Assembly: GCA_963575745.1 (NCBI GenBank)
Contig: CAUYUJ010003392.1
Span: 70,001 to 130,000, forward strand
Length of the DNA: 60,000 nt
Source of the DNA: Prorocentrum cordatum
Lineage: Eukaryota > Sar > Dinophyceae > Prorocentrales > Prorocentraceae
Reading direction: 5' to 3'
The translations under genes and the position numbers were made by a program. A model generated the notes under the pieces. That model saw nothing but the letters and a program-made list of their open reading frames with translations, searched no databases and was not told the DNA's origin. The first letter of the stretch is position 1. Every line of letters begins with the position of its first letter. This document shows positions 40,988 through 51,205 of this stretch, piece after piece.

Positions 40988-42862
40988 TCAACTCGCCTTC
41001 TGCTTCTTTCGTGGTGTGCCCCCCTTGCTGGTGCAATCGTTGCAATACAGCTCACTGGCTCTACCACTCTTCTTAAACCGACGTAGGCTCTCTGGGCCGA
41101 AACTCAGATGTCCTCGCGGCCCACAGTTCTGGCACGGATACCTCGAGCAATCCCTGACGGAGCATCCATCTTCATAGCACGATTTGCATACTGCTTGGCG
41201 GCCGCCGTTCGTCGCGTTCGTGAACATGCGGTCGTCGAAGTCTGCGGCGACCTTCCTCGTGTCACACGCCGCGCACAAAGTGGGCGTCCCGCCACATCGT
41301 CGACATATTTTCTCAGCCTTCGAAAAGCTCTTCTTGTCCAGGACTTGCTTGCACTCGCCGCACTCGTGGCAGTCAAGGCACCGGCTGACATGTCGCTCCG
41401 CGCCCCGCTGCACTGTCCGCCCGTCCCTTGGGAAACTGCTCCGGCTCAGCTCCTTCCCGCAAACTTCACAGAGCAGAGTGGCGCTACATCGTCGGCATAC
41501 CTTCTCGGCATTCGAAAAGCTCTGCTTGTCCAGGAACTGCTTGCACTTGCCGCACTCGTGGCAGTCCAGGCACCGGCTGACATGCTGCCCCGCGCCCCGC
41601 TGCGGCGTCCGCCCGTCCCTTGGGAAACTGCTCCGGCTCAGCTCCTTCCCGCAAACTTCACAGAGCAGAGTGGCGCTACATCGTCGGCATACCTTCTCGG
41701 CCTTTGAAAAGCTCTGCTTCTCCAAAACCTGCTTGCACGCAGCGCATTCGTGGCAGTCAAGGCACCGGCTGACATGCCGCTCCGCGCCTCGCTGCTCTGT
41801 CCGCCCGCCACGTGGAAAGCGCGTCTTCGCCAGCGTCCTCTCGCAGACATGGCACTTCACAGGCGCGCACGCCACGCACACTTTCCCGTTGCACACGAAC
41901 TTCCTGTAGTCTTGTATCCTCTCTTTGCACACGATGCACACTTCGCAGTCCCCACAGCGACGGATCGTCTGCTTGCGAACTTGGCGAGGTGCTCCGCGGA
42001 AACTGATCACAGGCTTCTCCGCGCCGCAGACTGTGCACGCAAATCGACGCAGGTCTCCGCTACATCTCCAACGACAATACGTCGAACGTTCACCTGGTAT
42101 CCGGAATGCATCCACCCCCGACACGTAATCCCCGCACTTGTCGCACATGTGGACCTCGAAGCTCGCAGCAAGCACGCACGCGTTGCACTCGTCCCTGGTA
42201 TCCTCAAACAAAACGTCCAACTGCATCAAACCACACGTGCTGCATTGCCTTCTCTGGAACTGCGCCGCCGTACCCTGCGCTCGCTCGATGCATAGCGCGT
42301 CCGCGCAAGCCTTGCACTCGCGCCAGTGCCCTGCAGCCAGACACTTTTCTCCAACTTCCCCCCGTCGTCGACGGTCTGCTCCGAAACCGGCCACTGGGAA
42401 CGACAGTCGGCAGCACCAGCACGCCCAGGACGACCCCTGCTGCTTCCTGCGCTCTCTCCCTACTTCCTGCAAGACCACTGCCCTGTCGTAATCCTCCGTT
42501 GCCTCCGCTATGCCGTACGTCACAGTTCCAGCGAGCCTCCCCGCACTCGCCGCAGCGCCTGCGCCGAATCGACTTCGCAAGAACGCCAGCATGCATCGAG
42601 GCCCCGCAGCCTCTCCTTGTCGGAATAGCTCCGGCGCAAAAGCCCGCAGCAAAAGCAACCCACTCGCCGACGTCAGCCGCGACAGGATGACGCATGCAGT
42701 CATCGCCTCAGAAGGCCCCACGACGTCCAATGCATCGCCGCAGTCCGCAAGCCCCGCCGACAACGTCGTCCCCTGCATCATGAATGCAGTGCTCGCGAAG
42801 TCCGGGATCCATGTGAAGCCCGTGCGCCGCACCTTCGCACCTGATCCTGAATTCCCACCCAC
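40988..42862 (-). CDS. Helicase C-terminus (motifs V-VI) plus zinc-module tail
   Basis: Residues 20-34 (PDFASTAFMMQGTTL) match helicase motif V of PIF1/Helitron helicases, and 57-75 (CVILSRLTSASGLLLLRAF) match motif VI. This frame therefore continues the helicase at 43008-46865 across an intron or frame break of 150-250 bp. From about residue 190 to 600 come about twelve C2C2 modules (CxxC ... CxxC). Three consecutive 64-residue units (CEVCGKELSRSSFPRDGRT ... HVSRCLDC ... SFSKAEKVCRRC) are nearly identical. They look like Stc1/treble-clef-type zinc ribbons, which usually bind nucleic acid or protein. The tail ends Lys-rich (GTPRKKQKAS). The nominal ATG at 42862 is not necessarily used. A zinc tail fused to a Helitron helicase is unusual. 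Confidence 0.8.
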   Translation of the reverse strand: MGGNSGSGAKVRRTGFTWIPDFASTAFMMQGTTLSAGLADCGDALDVVGPSEAMTACVILSRLTSASGLLLLRAFAPELFRQGEAAGPRCMLAFLRSRFGAGAAASAGRLAGTVTYGIAEATEDYDRAVVLQEVGRERRKQQGSSWACWCCRLSFPVAGFGADRRRRGEVGEKCLAAGHWRECKACADALCIERAQGTAAQFQRRQCSTCGLMQLDVLFEDTRDECNACVLAASFEVHMCDKCGDYVSGVDAFRIPGERSTYCRWRCSGDLRRFACTVCGAEKPVISFRGAPRQVRKQTIRRCGDCEVCIVCKERIQDYRKFVCNGKVCVACAPVKCHVCERTLAKTRFPRGGRTEQRGAERHVSRCLDCHECAACKQVLEKQSFSKAEKVCRRCSATLLCEVCGKELSRSSFPRDGRTPQRGAGQHVSRCLDCHECGKCKQFLDKQSFSNAEKVCRRCSATLLCEVCGKELSRSSFPRDGRTVQRGAERHVSRCLDCHECGECKQVLDKKSFSKAEKICRRCGGTPTLCAACDTRKVAADFDDRMFTNATNGGRQAVCKSCYEDGCSVRDCSRYPCQNCGPRGHLSFGPESLRRFKKSGRASELYCNDCTSKGGTPRKKQKAS

Positions 42863-43007
42863 GCTTCTTCAGCGCTCAGGCTGCCCCCCCTGTGCCTCTG
42901 CCTCTCCACTCGACGTACCTCTCTCGCTCCCCTGTCAGTCTTCCGTTCTTTCCCCGCCTACCCACCCGGCTTCCTCTCTCCGTCTCCTTCGCGCCCGCTG
43001 GCCCTCC

Positions 43008-46000
43008 TCACCCATTCTTCGCCCACGCTCGTCTCCCCGGCTCTCCCCGCAGGCGGGCATGCCGGACAGGCTTTTCGCATAGTTCCCAAGTGCGCTGAAC
43101 GGGGCGCAGAGGGAAAACACCTGGGCCAAGCTTCTCATCCACAGTCCACGCCGCACCGTCCACTCGCAAATACATACAACGCGGCAAGTAATTCAGGAAG
43201 CGCTCCGACCCTGGCTGCGCCACGCGGTCTGCCGGATGCAGCTCCCATCCCACCAGCGTGCACGGCATGTGCTTCAGGATGACGATGTTTCTCGTCTTGC
43301 ATATCTTCTCTGTCACGCGGCCTTTCATGCCTACGTACAGCAAGTTAATGCCTGGGATGCCCGCAGTCTTCTGGTCGTGCAGCATGAGCAACTTCTCCAA
43401 GCTCTTCCGTAGCTTGCCCGGTGTCTTCGCTACCTGGGCTGGATTGTCGGGCTTGTCCTGCGAGCTGAACCACAGCGTGTGCAGTCGGTGTGCCTTTGCG
43501 TATTCCGCCGCCCTCAACAGCATGGCGTGGTACTTCGGGTCATTGTTTTTGTGCATGTACGGCGCTGACACGAACGGCTCTTCCACCACACGCCCATCCT
43601 TCGGTTGCAGTAGGCGGTTCCTGCGTTCACGTTCTCTCCGGCAGTCCGCGCACTCCATGTCCATCATGGAACGCCACGTCGCGCCCTGCAGCTTCATTTC
43701 CGCCCACGTCACGTGCAAAGTCTTGCACGCAGTCTCGCAGCACGCGCCTCCGCCCTGAAACCGCCAACAGCCTGCGTGCTGCGTCGGCATGCCCAGCAGG
43801 AAATTGTACGACTCGTCCGACATGCGGCCCTCACGCGCCTCCTGTGACACGGTGCTGTACCACGGATCTTCTTTGACTCTCTTCTGCACCGCGAGCTCCC
43901 AGAAATGAGTCAGCCCCACGCGAGGATCACTGCTCCAAAACAAATCCAAGGCTGCTTTCTCTTGGCTTGTTTTGCCCTGCTTCGGCGGCACGGCCTCCTT
44001 CGGCGGCAGGAACACGGCCGACGACGCCGGGATTGGGGGGATCTGGTAAAAATCGCCGAACGCCATAACATTGCATCCCCCGAACGGTCTGCTCGTCTTG
44101 TCTGCGCGGTGGCGGTACCGATTCACCTGCGCCGCGTCCGTCAAGTGCTTCTCGAGTGCCCCTAACAGACCGTCCGACACCATCCCGATCTCATCTATGA
44201 GCAGCCAACGCACAGCCTGATTCCGGGTAAAAAGAACATCTACGTCCGTGTGAGACAAACTCCGATCTCCGCCGCCCACGGAGACGTCTCCGCCCGAATG
44301 GATCGTCACGCCACCCATCGCGTGGGCGACCCGGTTCTGGAAGGCCACGCACATAAATTGCACGCCGTGCTCCCAGTGCAGCGCCTCTCTGAACATCCTG
44401 GTAATCCAATGAATGAGACGGCTTTTCCCTGTCCCTGGACCCCCGTGCACAAAACCTCGAATGGGTTCTTCTCGAGCTGCGCGGTCACTGTGTCCCTTTG
44501 GTAAATCGCTCCCTTCTCTGTCGAGTTCGAACTCCACGCGTATCCGCCGCATGACCTGTTCAATGATGTCGATGTCTTCCTGCTCTGGCGCCATCTGCTC
44601 CTTCTTCAAATTCCCGAGCCACTCGTCCATCCTGCGGCCGTAGTCCACGACGGAGAGACTAGCGAAAGGCATGGTCATTCCGACGTACGGCGCTGGTCGG
44701 ACGTCCGTCATGCTCTTCTGCTTGACGAATGCTTTTCGCAAATCCTCGCTGCTGGGGTACCCTCTGCTGTCGAACTGCTCCTCCGAGATGCCCTGCGCGG
44801 CCTCCTTTCCGAGTGGCGGAGTTTGCCACAACGCCCGGCCCATGGTGATGATGTCTGCGTAGCGCCTGTACCCGGCTGACTCCTCGGCACCATCCATTCG
44901 AGCCATCCCATCCAGTGCCTGGCGGACGACCTCCATGGACCCAGCCCGACTGTCTTCATTCTTCCAGGCATCCACAGAGCTGGCATCGGACGAATCCACG
45001 TGATCCTCCCGCGCAACAGTGCACGCTGCAGCCAAGAAGTTCACTATGTAACGCTGGCTCGTTTTCGAAACCACGTAACCGTCCACGTACTTCTCCCAGG
45101 ATGCCCGATAAGAGTAATAGAACTCTGCGTCGGCTACATCCGGGCACGTCGCTTTCCGCGTCAGGCGGCGGCGCTTCTTAGTCGCGCTCGGCACGTGCCC
45201 CCCTGCGTTGTCCCGCTCTGATGCCTCGCCGCTCTCCTCCGCGCTGAGCATATCCAGCCACGCGGGAACGCTCTCCCCTTCCACTGCTCTGCACTTTCCA
45301 AGATTCGCCAACAAGGGGTTCCACCACCTCGCACCCCGCGCCTCTAAGCACCACGGGCGCATGTACACGCTCAGTCGACGAGCATTCTCCTCTTGCGCTA
45401 GCGACGTACCCGGTGTTGGCCCAAAAGTCCACGTGGGCAAATGTAGGCGCCGCCTCTTCTCCCAACACCACGCGTGCCGCAGACCACGAAGCTCGGGGGC
45501 ATCCGGAAGCAATATCCTGTCGGGCGCCTCCAACGCGACGAAGTGCTCTCCTCCTTTCATGCTGCAGTGGATCCTGCCTTCACGACACTCTTTCTCGTAC
45601 CGACGCCCCACATCTGTCAAAGCTGATCGGTAGATTTCCTGCCGGCCGAGAGGGGGGTGGATCTTCTCTATGGACCAGTGCAGCAACATCTCGTACGGGC
45701 TGAGCACGTCCACGTTGTGGGCTGCACCGCGATAGCCGTACATCAAAGCGAACGGAGCATCCGCGCACGTGAAATTCAAATTCCCTCGGCCCGAACGCAT
45801 GGCTGACACGACAGAACAGCCGCGGGATTTCCCCGTCTCCACCTCCTCTCGATTCAACAGATCAACGGCCGGAAACCGCACCGAAGGGAACGTGCGGATG
45901 CACTCTGCCATTAGAGCGTCTGGATGGTCAGCATACAGTGACAACAAGCAGGACTCCAAAGATGTTCGAACAATACCCTTGCACTCTAGATCTCGAACGA

Positions 46001-46865
46001 GACGCCTTGAGTAGTGCTGGAATTCCTGCGCTGCAGTACGGTTCCCTCCCAAAGCTCCGTCAGACGCTACTTTCCGTTCCAAGGTCGCACTGAGCCTCTT
46101 CATTTCTTTTTCTCCGATGTCTTGCATTTTGGCGGAATACCCTCCAAAGTAACCCGCAGCAAGAGCCATGGCTGCTTGTAGGTCGTTCGCCTGCGTTGCA
46201 AGATCCCCGCCGCGGTAGCACGTCTGCCTTTTCGAGTCATACAGCAACACCTCGTGGGACTCTGGCAAGATGGGCAAACGATGCGGGAACTTCACGTCGG
46301 CGTTGCTCCCTGAGAAGGCGATGAGTGCTCGGGGGCCCGCGTTCAACCACTCGTGGTTCCGCGCTGGGAGCACGGTGCCCAACGCACTCCGAGGCCCCGT
46401 CATCGGCATGCATCGGGCCACGGCGATGCAACGACATACCAGCAGAGCTTCCGCGCACATCTGGTTTTCCAACGGGAAGTCGGCCTTGCACCCGCTCTTC
46501 CCCTTTGGCATGCACGATCGAAGCGGTCGCCTTTCCCCGGTCCGTTCACACCGAGGATGCACGTGGTGGTTCATCCGAGAAAGACAATGTTGCAGCCGCT
46601 TGTCGTACTCGTCTGCCCACTCTGCCGCGCAAGCATCCGCGGCTCGGCTCTTCCAGAAGAAGGCAGGCAATCGACTCAACGCCATGTCGTTCGCAAAAGC
46701 TGGCCAAGCCGCCTCAACGTCGCCCCGCTCAGCTTCGAACTCTGTCGCCGACGGGTACGACGCACACCGACTGTAGCTCACGAACTCTTTGAAAGCGTCT
46801 GCGGTGATGAGCTTCTCCCGCAGCATGGATCCCAAATCAGACAAAGTACTGAACTGTCCTGCCAT
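43008..46865 (-). CDS. Helitron Rep C-half and PIF1-family helicase
   Basis: From the splice acceptor at 46866 the frame reads MAGQFSTLSDLGSMLREKLI, YSRCASYPSATEFE, LSRMNHHVHP and GERRPLRSCMPKG. This is the conserved continuation of Helitron-like Rep domains and includes the EYDKRLQHCLSR stretch. The helicase follows: Walker A HGGPGTGKSRLIHWI (about 44446-44400), motif Ia region VTIHSGGDV, motif II LLIDEIGMVS (about 44203-44174), motif III MAFGDFYQIPP (about 44060). Then come QKRVKEDPWYS and the GVFPLRPVQRTWEL stretch before a stop at 43008; motifs V and VI are in the next frame downstream. The frame is also open upstream to 46964, but that part is intron. Enzyme: 5'-3' DNA helicase acting with the HUH nickase in transposition. 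Confidence 0.92.
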   Translation of the reverse strand: MAGQFSTLSDLGSMLREKLITADAFKEFVSYSRCASYPSATEFEAERGDVEAAWPAFANDMALSRLPAFFWKSRAADACAAEWADEYDKRLQHCLSRMNHHVHPRCERTGERRPLRSCMPKGKSGCKADFPLENQMCAEALLVCRCIAVARCMPMTGPRSALGTVLPARNHEWLNAGPRALIAFSGSNADVKFPHRLPILPESHEVLLYDSKRQTCYRGGDLATQANDLQAAMALAAGYFGGYSAKMQDIGEKEMKRLSATLERKVASDGALGGNRTAAQEFQHYSRRLVRDLECKGIVRTSLESCLLSLYADHPDALMAECIRTFPSVRFPAVDLLNREEVETGKSRGCSVVSAMRSGRGNLNFTCADAPFALMYGYRGAAHNVDVLSPYEMLLHWSIEKIHPPLGRQEIYRSALTDVGRRYEKECREGRIHCSMKGGEHFVALEAPDRILLPDAPELRGLRHAWCWEKRRRLHLPTWTFGPTPGTSLAQEENARRLSVYMRPWCLEARGARWWNPLLANLGKCRAVEGESVPAWLDMLSAEESGEASERDNAGGHVPSATKKRRRLTRKATCPDVADAEFYYSYRASWEKYVDGYVVSKTSQRYIVNFLAAACTVAREDHVDSSDASSVDAWKNEDSRAGSMEVVRQALDGMARMDGAEESAGYRRYADIITMGRALWQTPPLGKEAAQGISEEQFDSRGYPSSEDLRKAFVKQKSMTDVRPAPYVGMTMPFASLSVVDYGRRMDEWLGNLKKEQMAPEQEDIDIIEQVMRRIRVEFELDREGSDLPKGHSDRAAREEPIRGFVHGGPGTGKSRLIHWITRMFREALHWEHGVQFMCVAFQNRVAHAMGGVTIHSGGDVSVGGGDRSLSHTDVDVLFTRNQAVRWLLIDEIGMVSDGLLGALEKHLTDAAQVNRYRHRADKTSRPFGGCNVMAFGDFYQIPPIPASSAVFLPPKEAVPPKQGKTSQEKAALDLFWSSDPRVGLTHFWELAVQKRVKEDPWYSTVSQEAREGRMSDESYNFLLGMPTQHAGCWRFQGGGACCETACKTLHVTWAEMKLQGATWRSMMDMECADCRRERERRNRLLQPKDGRVVEEPFVSAPYMHKNNDPKYHAMLLRAAEYAKAHRLHTLWFSSQDKPDNPAQVAKTPGKLRKSLEKLLMLHDQKTAGIPGINLLYVGMKGRVTEKICKTRNIVILKHMPCTLVGWELHPADRVAQPGSERFLNYLPRCMYLRVDGAAWTVDEKLGPGVFPLRPVQRTWELCEKPVRHARLRGEPGRRAWAKNG

Positions 46866-47093
46866 CTGCAAATCCGCCGCGCCGCATCGAGCGACAGCGA
46901 GGGCTTTGGGTTCACGGCCCCTCGACGACGACCTTTCCCAAAAAAGAAACCCTCGGGGCAACAACGGACAACAGCGAGATCACGCACGACACCACGTGTT
47001 GCACATGATGCCGCACTCGCGCACGCACGACTCCATGCACAGTACTCGGACACACAACGTGACCACCAAAAGACGTGCTCATTTCTCTTTTAC
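46866..47093 (-). other. 228-bp phase-0 intron in the Helitron gene
   Basis: Minus strand donor GGGCGCCAG|GTAAAAGAG (intron starts 47093) and acceptor GCGGATTTGCAG|ATGGCAGGA (intron ends 46866). It removes the stop after VKEK at 47079 and joins GRQ to MAGQFSTL in the same frame; length 228 = 3 x 76. The protein on both sides belongs to one Rep domain, which supports the splice. Confidence 0.7.
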
Positions 47094-49145
47094 CTGGCGC
47101 CCTCGCGTCCTCCCCGGCATCGTCGCCCCCGATGCGCCCCCTGGCCGCGCGGCCAAACTCGGGCGGGACTTGCCGCAGGCACCTGGATACAAAAAAGCGT
47201 GCACGTGCAGCACGCCTTCAGCCTTCTGCGCTTCCACTGCGCCCACCATAGCGTCAGCTCGTCCTGCGGCGCCCCCCATCGGCGTAGCATTGCTGCCGAA
47301 CGAATCCATGCAAGGACTGCCCGTCGCTGCACAGTGGGGGCAATTGGAACACATGCGGAAGCCGTACAACGACGGGAGCACCACTCGAGTCATCACCTGA
47401 AATGCGTGCACGCAGCACAGCGGATCTCGGGCAGTGATACCGCGCCGCACGTCGTATTCGGGCAGCTGCACCGCCACCAAGTCTTCCTCGCCGTCCGCGT
47501 CCCCGCTCCTTCCTGGGCACAAGCTCGGATGCTTCAGCCCCAAGCACCTTCGAACCTCGGGCGTCTCTGCGCCAAAAACTGGATCTGAGCGTCGTCCGCG
47601 GTATAAGTGTAATGCCAGGCCCGAATGCCGCTCGCTTGGAGTGAAAGTAATGAATACGGGCACCCCGTAGAATATGCGACTGCTGAATACCAAATAACGT
47701 ATGCTGCTCCGTATCTGCCTTGTCCCTGGCAGGCGGCTCGACATGAACCTGTAATTCCGCAACAAAGCTTTCTCCTCTGGCGTCAAGCCGATGATCCTGT
47801 CTATCTTCGATACGTCGCCTGCCACCTTTTTCCTCTGCCCACTGCTTGTCTGATATTCTCCTGCAAGGGGCGAACGCATCTCCTCTCCCCCCCCAGCCCC
47901 CTCCTCCTTCCACCCCTTCCCGCAATCTACCGCCCGCCCGTCGGGTCCTGTGTGCAGCAACTCGTACACGCGCTGCACGGCCGCCCCCATCTTCTGGTCG
48001 GACCCCTCGCTCGCGCCGCCTCTCCGCAGAGCCCGCGAAATAGACATGGACACTCCAAGATTCACCTTCGTCACGAAAGACAGACTTCGCAGCCCTGGAC
48101 TGAAGTCCCAATCCTGACGTATCTGACCTTCGCACCGCGAGGCCATCATGGCGTCGAAGGCGTGCATGGATACCGGCGGCGCGCCGTACTCCGTCTTCCG
48201 TCGCCACCGCGCCTGCCGCGGAAAGTCCGGCCCGCCCACGCACCACGGTAGCGTGATATTGAAGACCTGCGGGATGTACTCAGAGCGAAACTGGTCAAGC
48301 AGGTTCGAGCCCGTGCGTAAACTAAGCTCTGAAAACCGACCGAACGCCTCCTCTCTGCTTGCTTCCACGTTCCTACCAACATCCGAATCTCGCTGCGCCA
48401 TCAGCAGCAAGGGTCTTCCTCTGTCGAGCTCGCGCCCCAGCTCGGCCACAGTGCCGCTGCGTTCCGCCGGCGTGGCCGCCTTGTCCGTTCCCAGGAAGGG
48501 GACGTCCTCGGAAATGGCCACGTCGAAAATGTCCGCAAGACCATTTGGCACACACGGAGCATCCGTCGACGCCAGCTTCTCCGCGTCTTGCCGTACTTTG
48601 GCCATGTCCACATCGTACCCCGGCTGCTTCGCGGCCTTATGCATTGCAATGAGTTCTACCACAACGTTCCTGCGGACTGTTGCTTCCCTTAGCAGCGCAT
48701 TCAGGTCGACTAAGCCAGATGTCACCACAACTCGCACTCTGTTCGCGAGCACCTCCCCCGTCACTGGCAACGATATGTGCACGGCCCCTGTCTCTAGCTT
48801 CTGGAACTGGTCTACCATGCTGGCCCAGTCCATGGGAGCACTGAACAACTGACCTTTGTACGCAACCCGCCCATCGTTCTGGTACATGGGGCTGTGCAGC
48901 AGATGCTTCGGGCGCTTGCTCCTTTGCGTCTGACGCACGTCAATGGAGAACAACGTCAGGCCCGTCCAGTATCTGGACGCGCACGTCTTCTCCATCCACG
49001 TCACCTTCTTCTCGTAAACCCATCTCTCCACGTACCCGTACCAGTTGTCGTTCGCTAGCCCGATTGGAATGACCTCGTTCCTTGTCAACGTCAAGCGACA
49101 TGCTTTGCACATCGGTACTCGACAGCTTCGGCACAATCTCTTCCT
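47094..49145 (-). CDS. Helitron Rep: Cys-rich/DUF6570-like start and HUH nickase
   Basis: Begins with paired CxxC (LCRSCRVPMCKACRLTLTRN) followed by PIGLANDNWYGYVERWV, resembling the DUF6570-type start of Helitron-like proteins. A Helitron_like_N-type region follows (EYIPQVFNITLPWCVGG, KTEYGAPPVSMHAFDAMM, DWDFSPGLRSLSFVTKVN). At about residue 491 of the open frame comes GVPVFITFTPSERHSGLA, and at 644-646 HVH in VLHVHAFLYPG, the HUH metal-binding motif of the rolling-circle nickase. The frame ends in the donor of the 228-bp intron. The listed start is a plausible CAG|AGG acceptor; the preceding exon is in another frame, so a splice is expected there. The catalytic tyrosine should lie in the next exon and was not assigned. 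Confidence 0.85.
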
Positions 49146-49334
49146 CTGCGGCTGCGCGAGCGGGGGCGACCGTCACCGGGCGAGCGGATCCCGCAATGCC
49201 GCTGGCGCTCCACCGACCCCGCGACAGAGCCTCCCGACCCGCCCTCCGCATGCTCCTTCCCCACCTCCCCGTCGGTCGCGCCAGCGACGTCGCGCTCCCC
49301 GCGTCCCCCGTTCAGTCCGTCTCCGCGCGAGCGA

Positions 49335-51205
49335 CCCTGACTCCTCGCTGGACAAGATCGATCACATTCGTGATCTTCGGGGCAACATATCAATCCGCAT
49401 TCTTGCAGCTCAGCGAGCACGCCCGCGCTTCCCCGCCCGCCTTCACTAGCTCCCTCCGCACCCCGCTGGATCTCCGAAATATCTACCATCAGGCGCCACT
49501 CCTCAAAGTCCGGGCACCGCATGCCTTGCCCGACAGAGGCTAGAGGGGTGCCTGGCTGGCAGTACCGCTGGCGAAACAGCTCCATAGAGAAATTCTGCTT
49601 CAGAGCGCCAGGCGGCAAACTGAACAACCAGTCTCCACTGACGTAGCCGATGTCAGACCAGTACCCGCCCGTGTCCAAGCATATCCGCGCACAAGCAAAA
49701 CAAATCAGGCTACGCACGCAATCATCGTTGTACACTTGCAACGTGTAATCCATGCTCCGCCGATCAACAGAACGCCCCACTGCAGCGAACTTTGTTCGCT
49801 CTCGAGTTGCAATAGCTTCCCGGTACAAGTCCCATGTTCGATCATCATCAGCCCGCGCATCAGGATGAAGTGCCTGCGACACCCTGCGAATCGCCAAGCC
49901 GTGTGCGTCTGCCACGTGCCCCCGCAAAGCTGCATCCCATGGGTGATCCACCGCTCGTCGCACTTCTTCCGGCGTCGCATGCGCATCGCCGCAATTCCAG
50001 TCGCACCCTTCGAACGCGCACGACACTCCCGCTGTCTTCTCCCCAGAATGCACATCTCTGCAGGTCGAGGCGACCGTGGGGAGCGCGCGTATGCACTCAC
50101 TGCACACAGCCTCCGCTACGTCCAGCCACTTCTGGAAGTCGTACTTCCTGCTAAAGCCAGGGCGGCAGAAAACGCGGCACAAATCCTTCCCGCTCCACTC
50201 CTCCCACGTCTTCCCATCCACCGCTGCAGCTGGGCGGGGCGCGGGCTCGTCTGGCAAGCTCCGACTTTCAGAACCTGGCTCACCTGGCTGATCTTCGCGT
50301 TCAACTCCCGCGACAGGCAAACCAGCCACTCCCGCCCGTGCGCATCGTTCTGGCGCAGCGCCTCCATCCGCAAGAGCCGGGTCACCTCCTGCGCACGGAG
50401 CAGCGACGCCACGGGGGCCGTCGGCGCGCTCGCCGCCAACGCTGGATGCTCCCCGCGATCCTCTGTCGCGCGGGCGGCGCGGCTCTGGGTGAGGCGCCGG
50501 CGGCGGGGGCGCTCTGCCACTGCTTGCCCCTGCCTCGCTCGCGGCGCCCGCCGCACTGGAGAAGCCGCCTCCATCGCCAACCGCGCCCGCAGCGAGGCCG
50601 GGGACCAACCTCTCGAAGTGCGCCCGGATTCTGCGAGTGCCGTTCGCCACAATCTTCACGCAAGCGACAGGGCCATCACCGTCGAAGAAACCGTCCACGA
50701 AGAACAGCTGGCCCCGAACCTCCCTGCACACGGCCACGCTCACTCTATGCATGCGACAGATTGCGACCAACTCGTCCACTGTGAAGAAATACGCCGAGTT
50801 GTACACAGCTTCCAAATAAGCTGGCCAAGCTCTGACTCCGAAGTCCGCCACTGCCGGAAAGCTGGGTGGCGCGCGACAGCACGTGCGCACATTCGCCTCC
50901 GAACTGCTGGTTGACGCACCGTCTTCCAGAATGCCCACCAGCGTCAGGAAGTTCGTCGGTTGCATATTCTCGTCCCCGTGCACCATGAAGCTCTGCCGGA
51001 GACTGTCGAAAACGGACCTCCCATCAAAAAGCGCGCCATATTTGGTGGTCGGCCCATCCGCTGGCCATGCCTCCCGAGTCCCCCGAACCATGCCGTCCAC
51101 CCCGCAGGCGCTTGCCAGACCTCCGCGAGCAGGGACTCCTGCGGACCTCACGCCGAGCGCCCGCCAGCGCTCCGCTGACTTTCTGTCAGCGGCACGTTGG
51201 CGCAC
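49335..51205 (-). CDS. Helitron-associated OTU-like C-half and linker
   Basis: The frame contains WPAYLEAVYNSAYFFTVDEL, VAICRMHRVSVAVCREVRGQ and VKIVANGTRRIRAHFERLVP. That is the final strands of an OTU-type cysteine protease with a candidate catalytic His (residue 196 of the frame; its matching Cys is in the upstream frame). A long Ala/Pro/Arg-rich linker follows, then DLCRVFCRPGFSRKYDFQKW, CSECIRALPTVAST, CAFEGCDWNCGD (CxxxxC...H-like) and VSDW/FSLPPGALKQNFSMELF segments. The frame degrades after CPEDHECDRSC (about 49345), where a junction to the Rep exon is expected. OTU domains are known in some Helitrons; this assignment is less certain than the Rep/helicase. Confidence 0.6.

Noticed and set aside
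46866-46964. ATG at 46964 as the start of the helicase protein
   Set aside because: Residues before 46865 are intron-like (LPRGFLFWERSSSRG) and the conserved Rep sequence resumes exactly at the TTTGCAG acceptor; the protein continues from the upstream exon.
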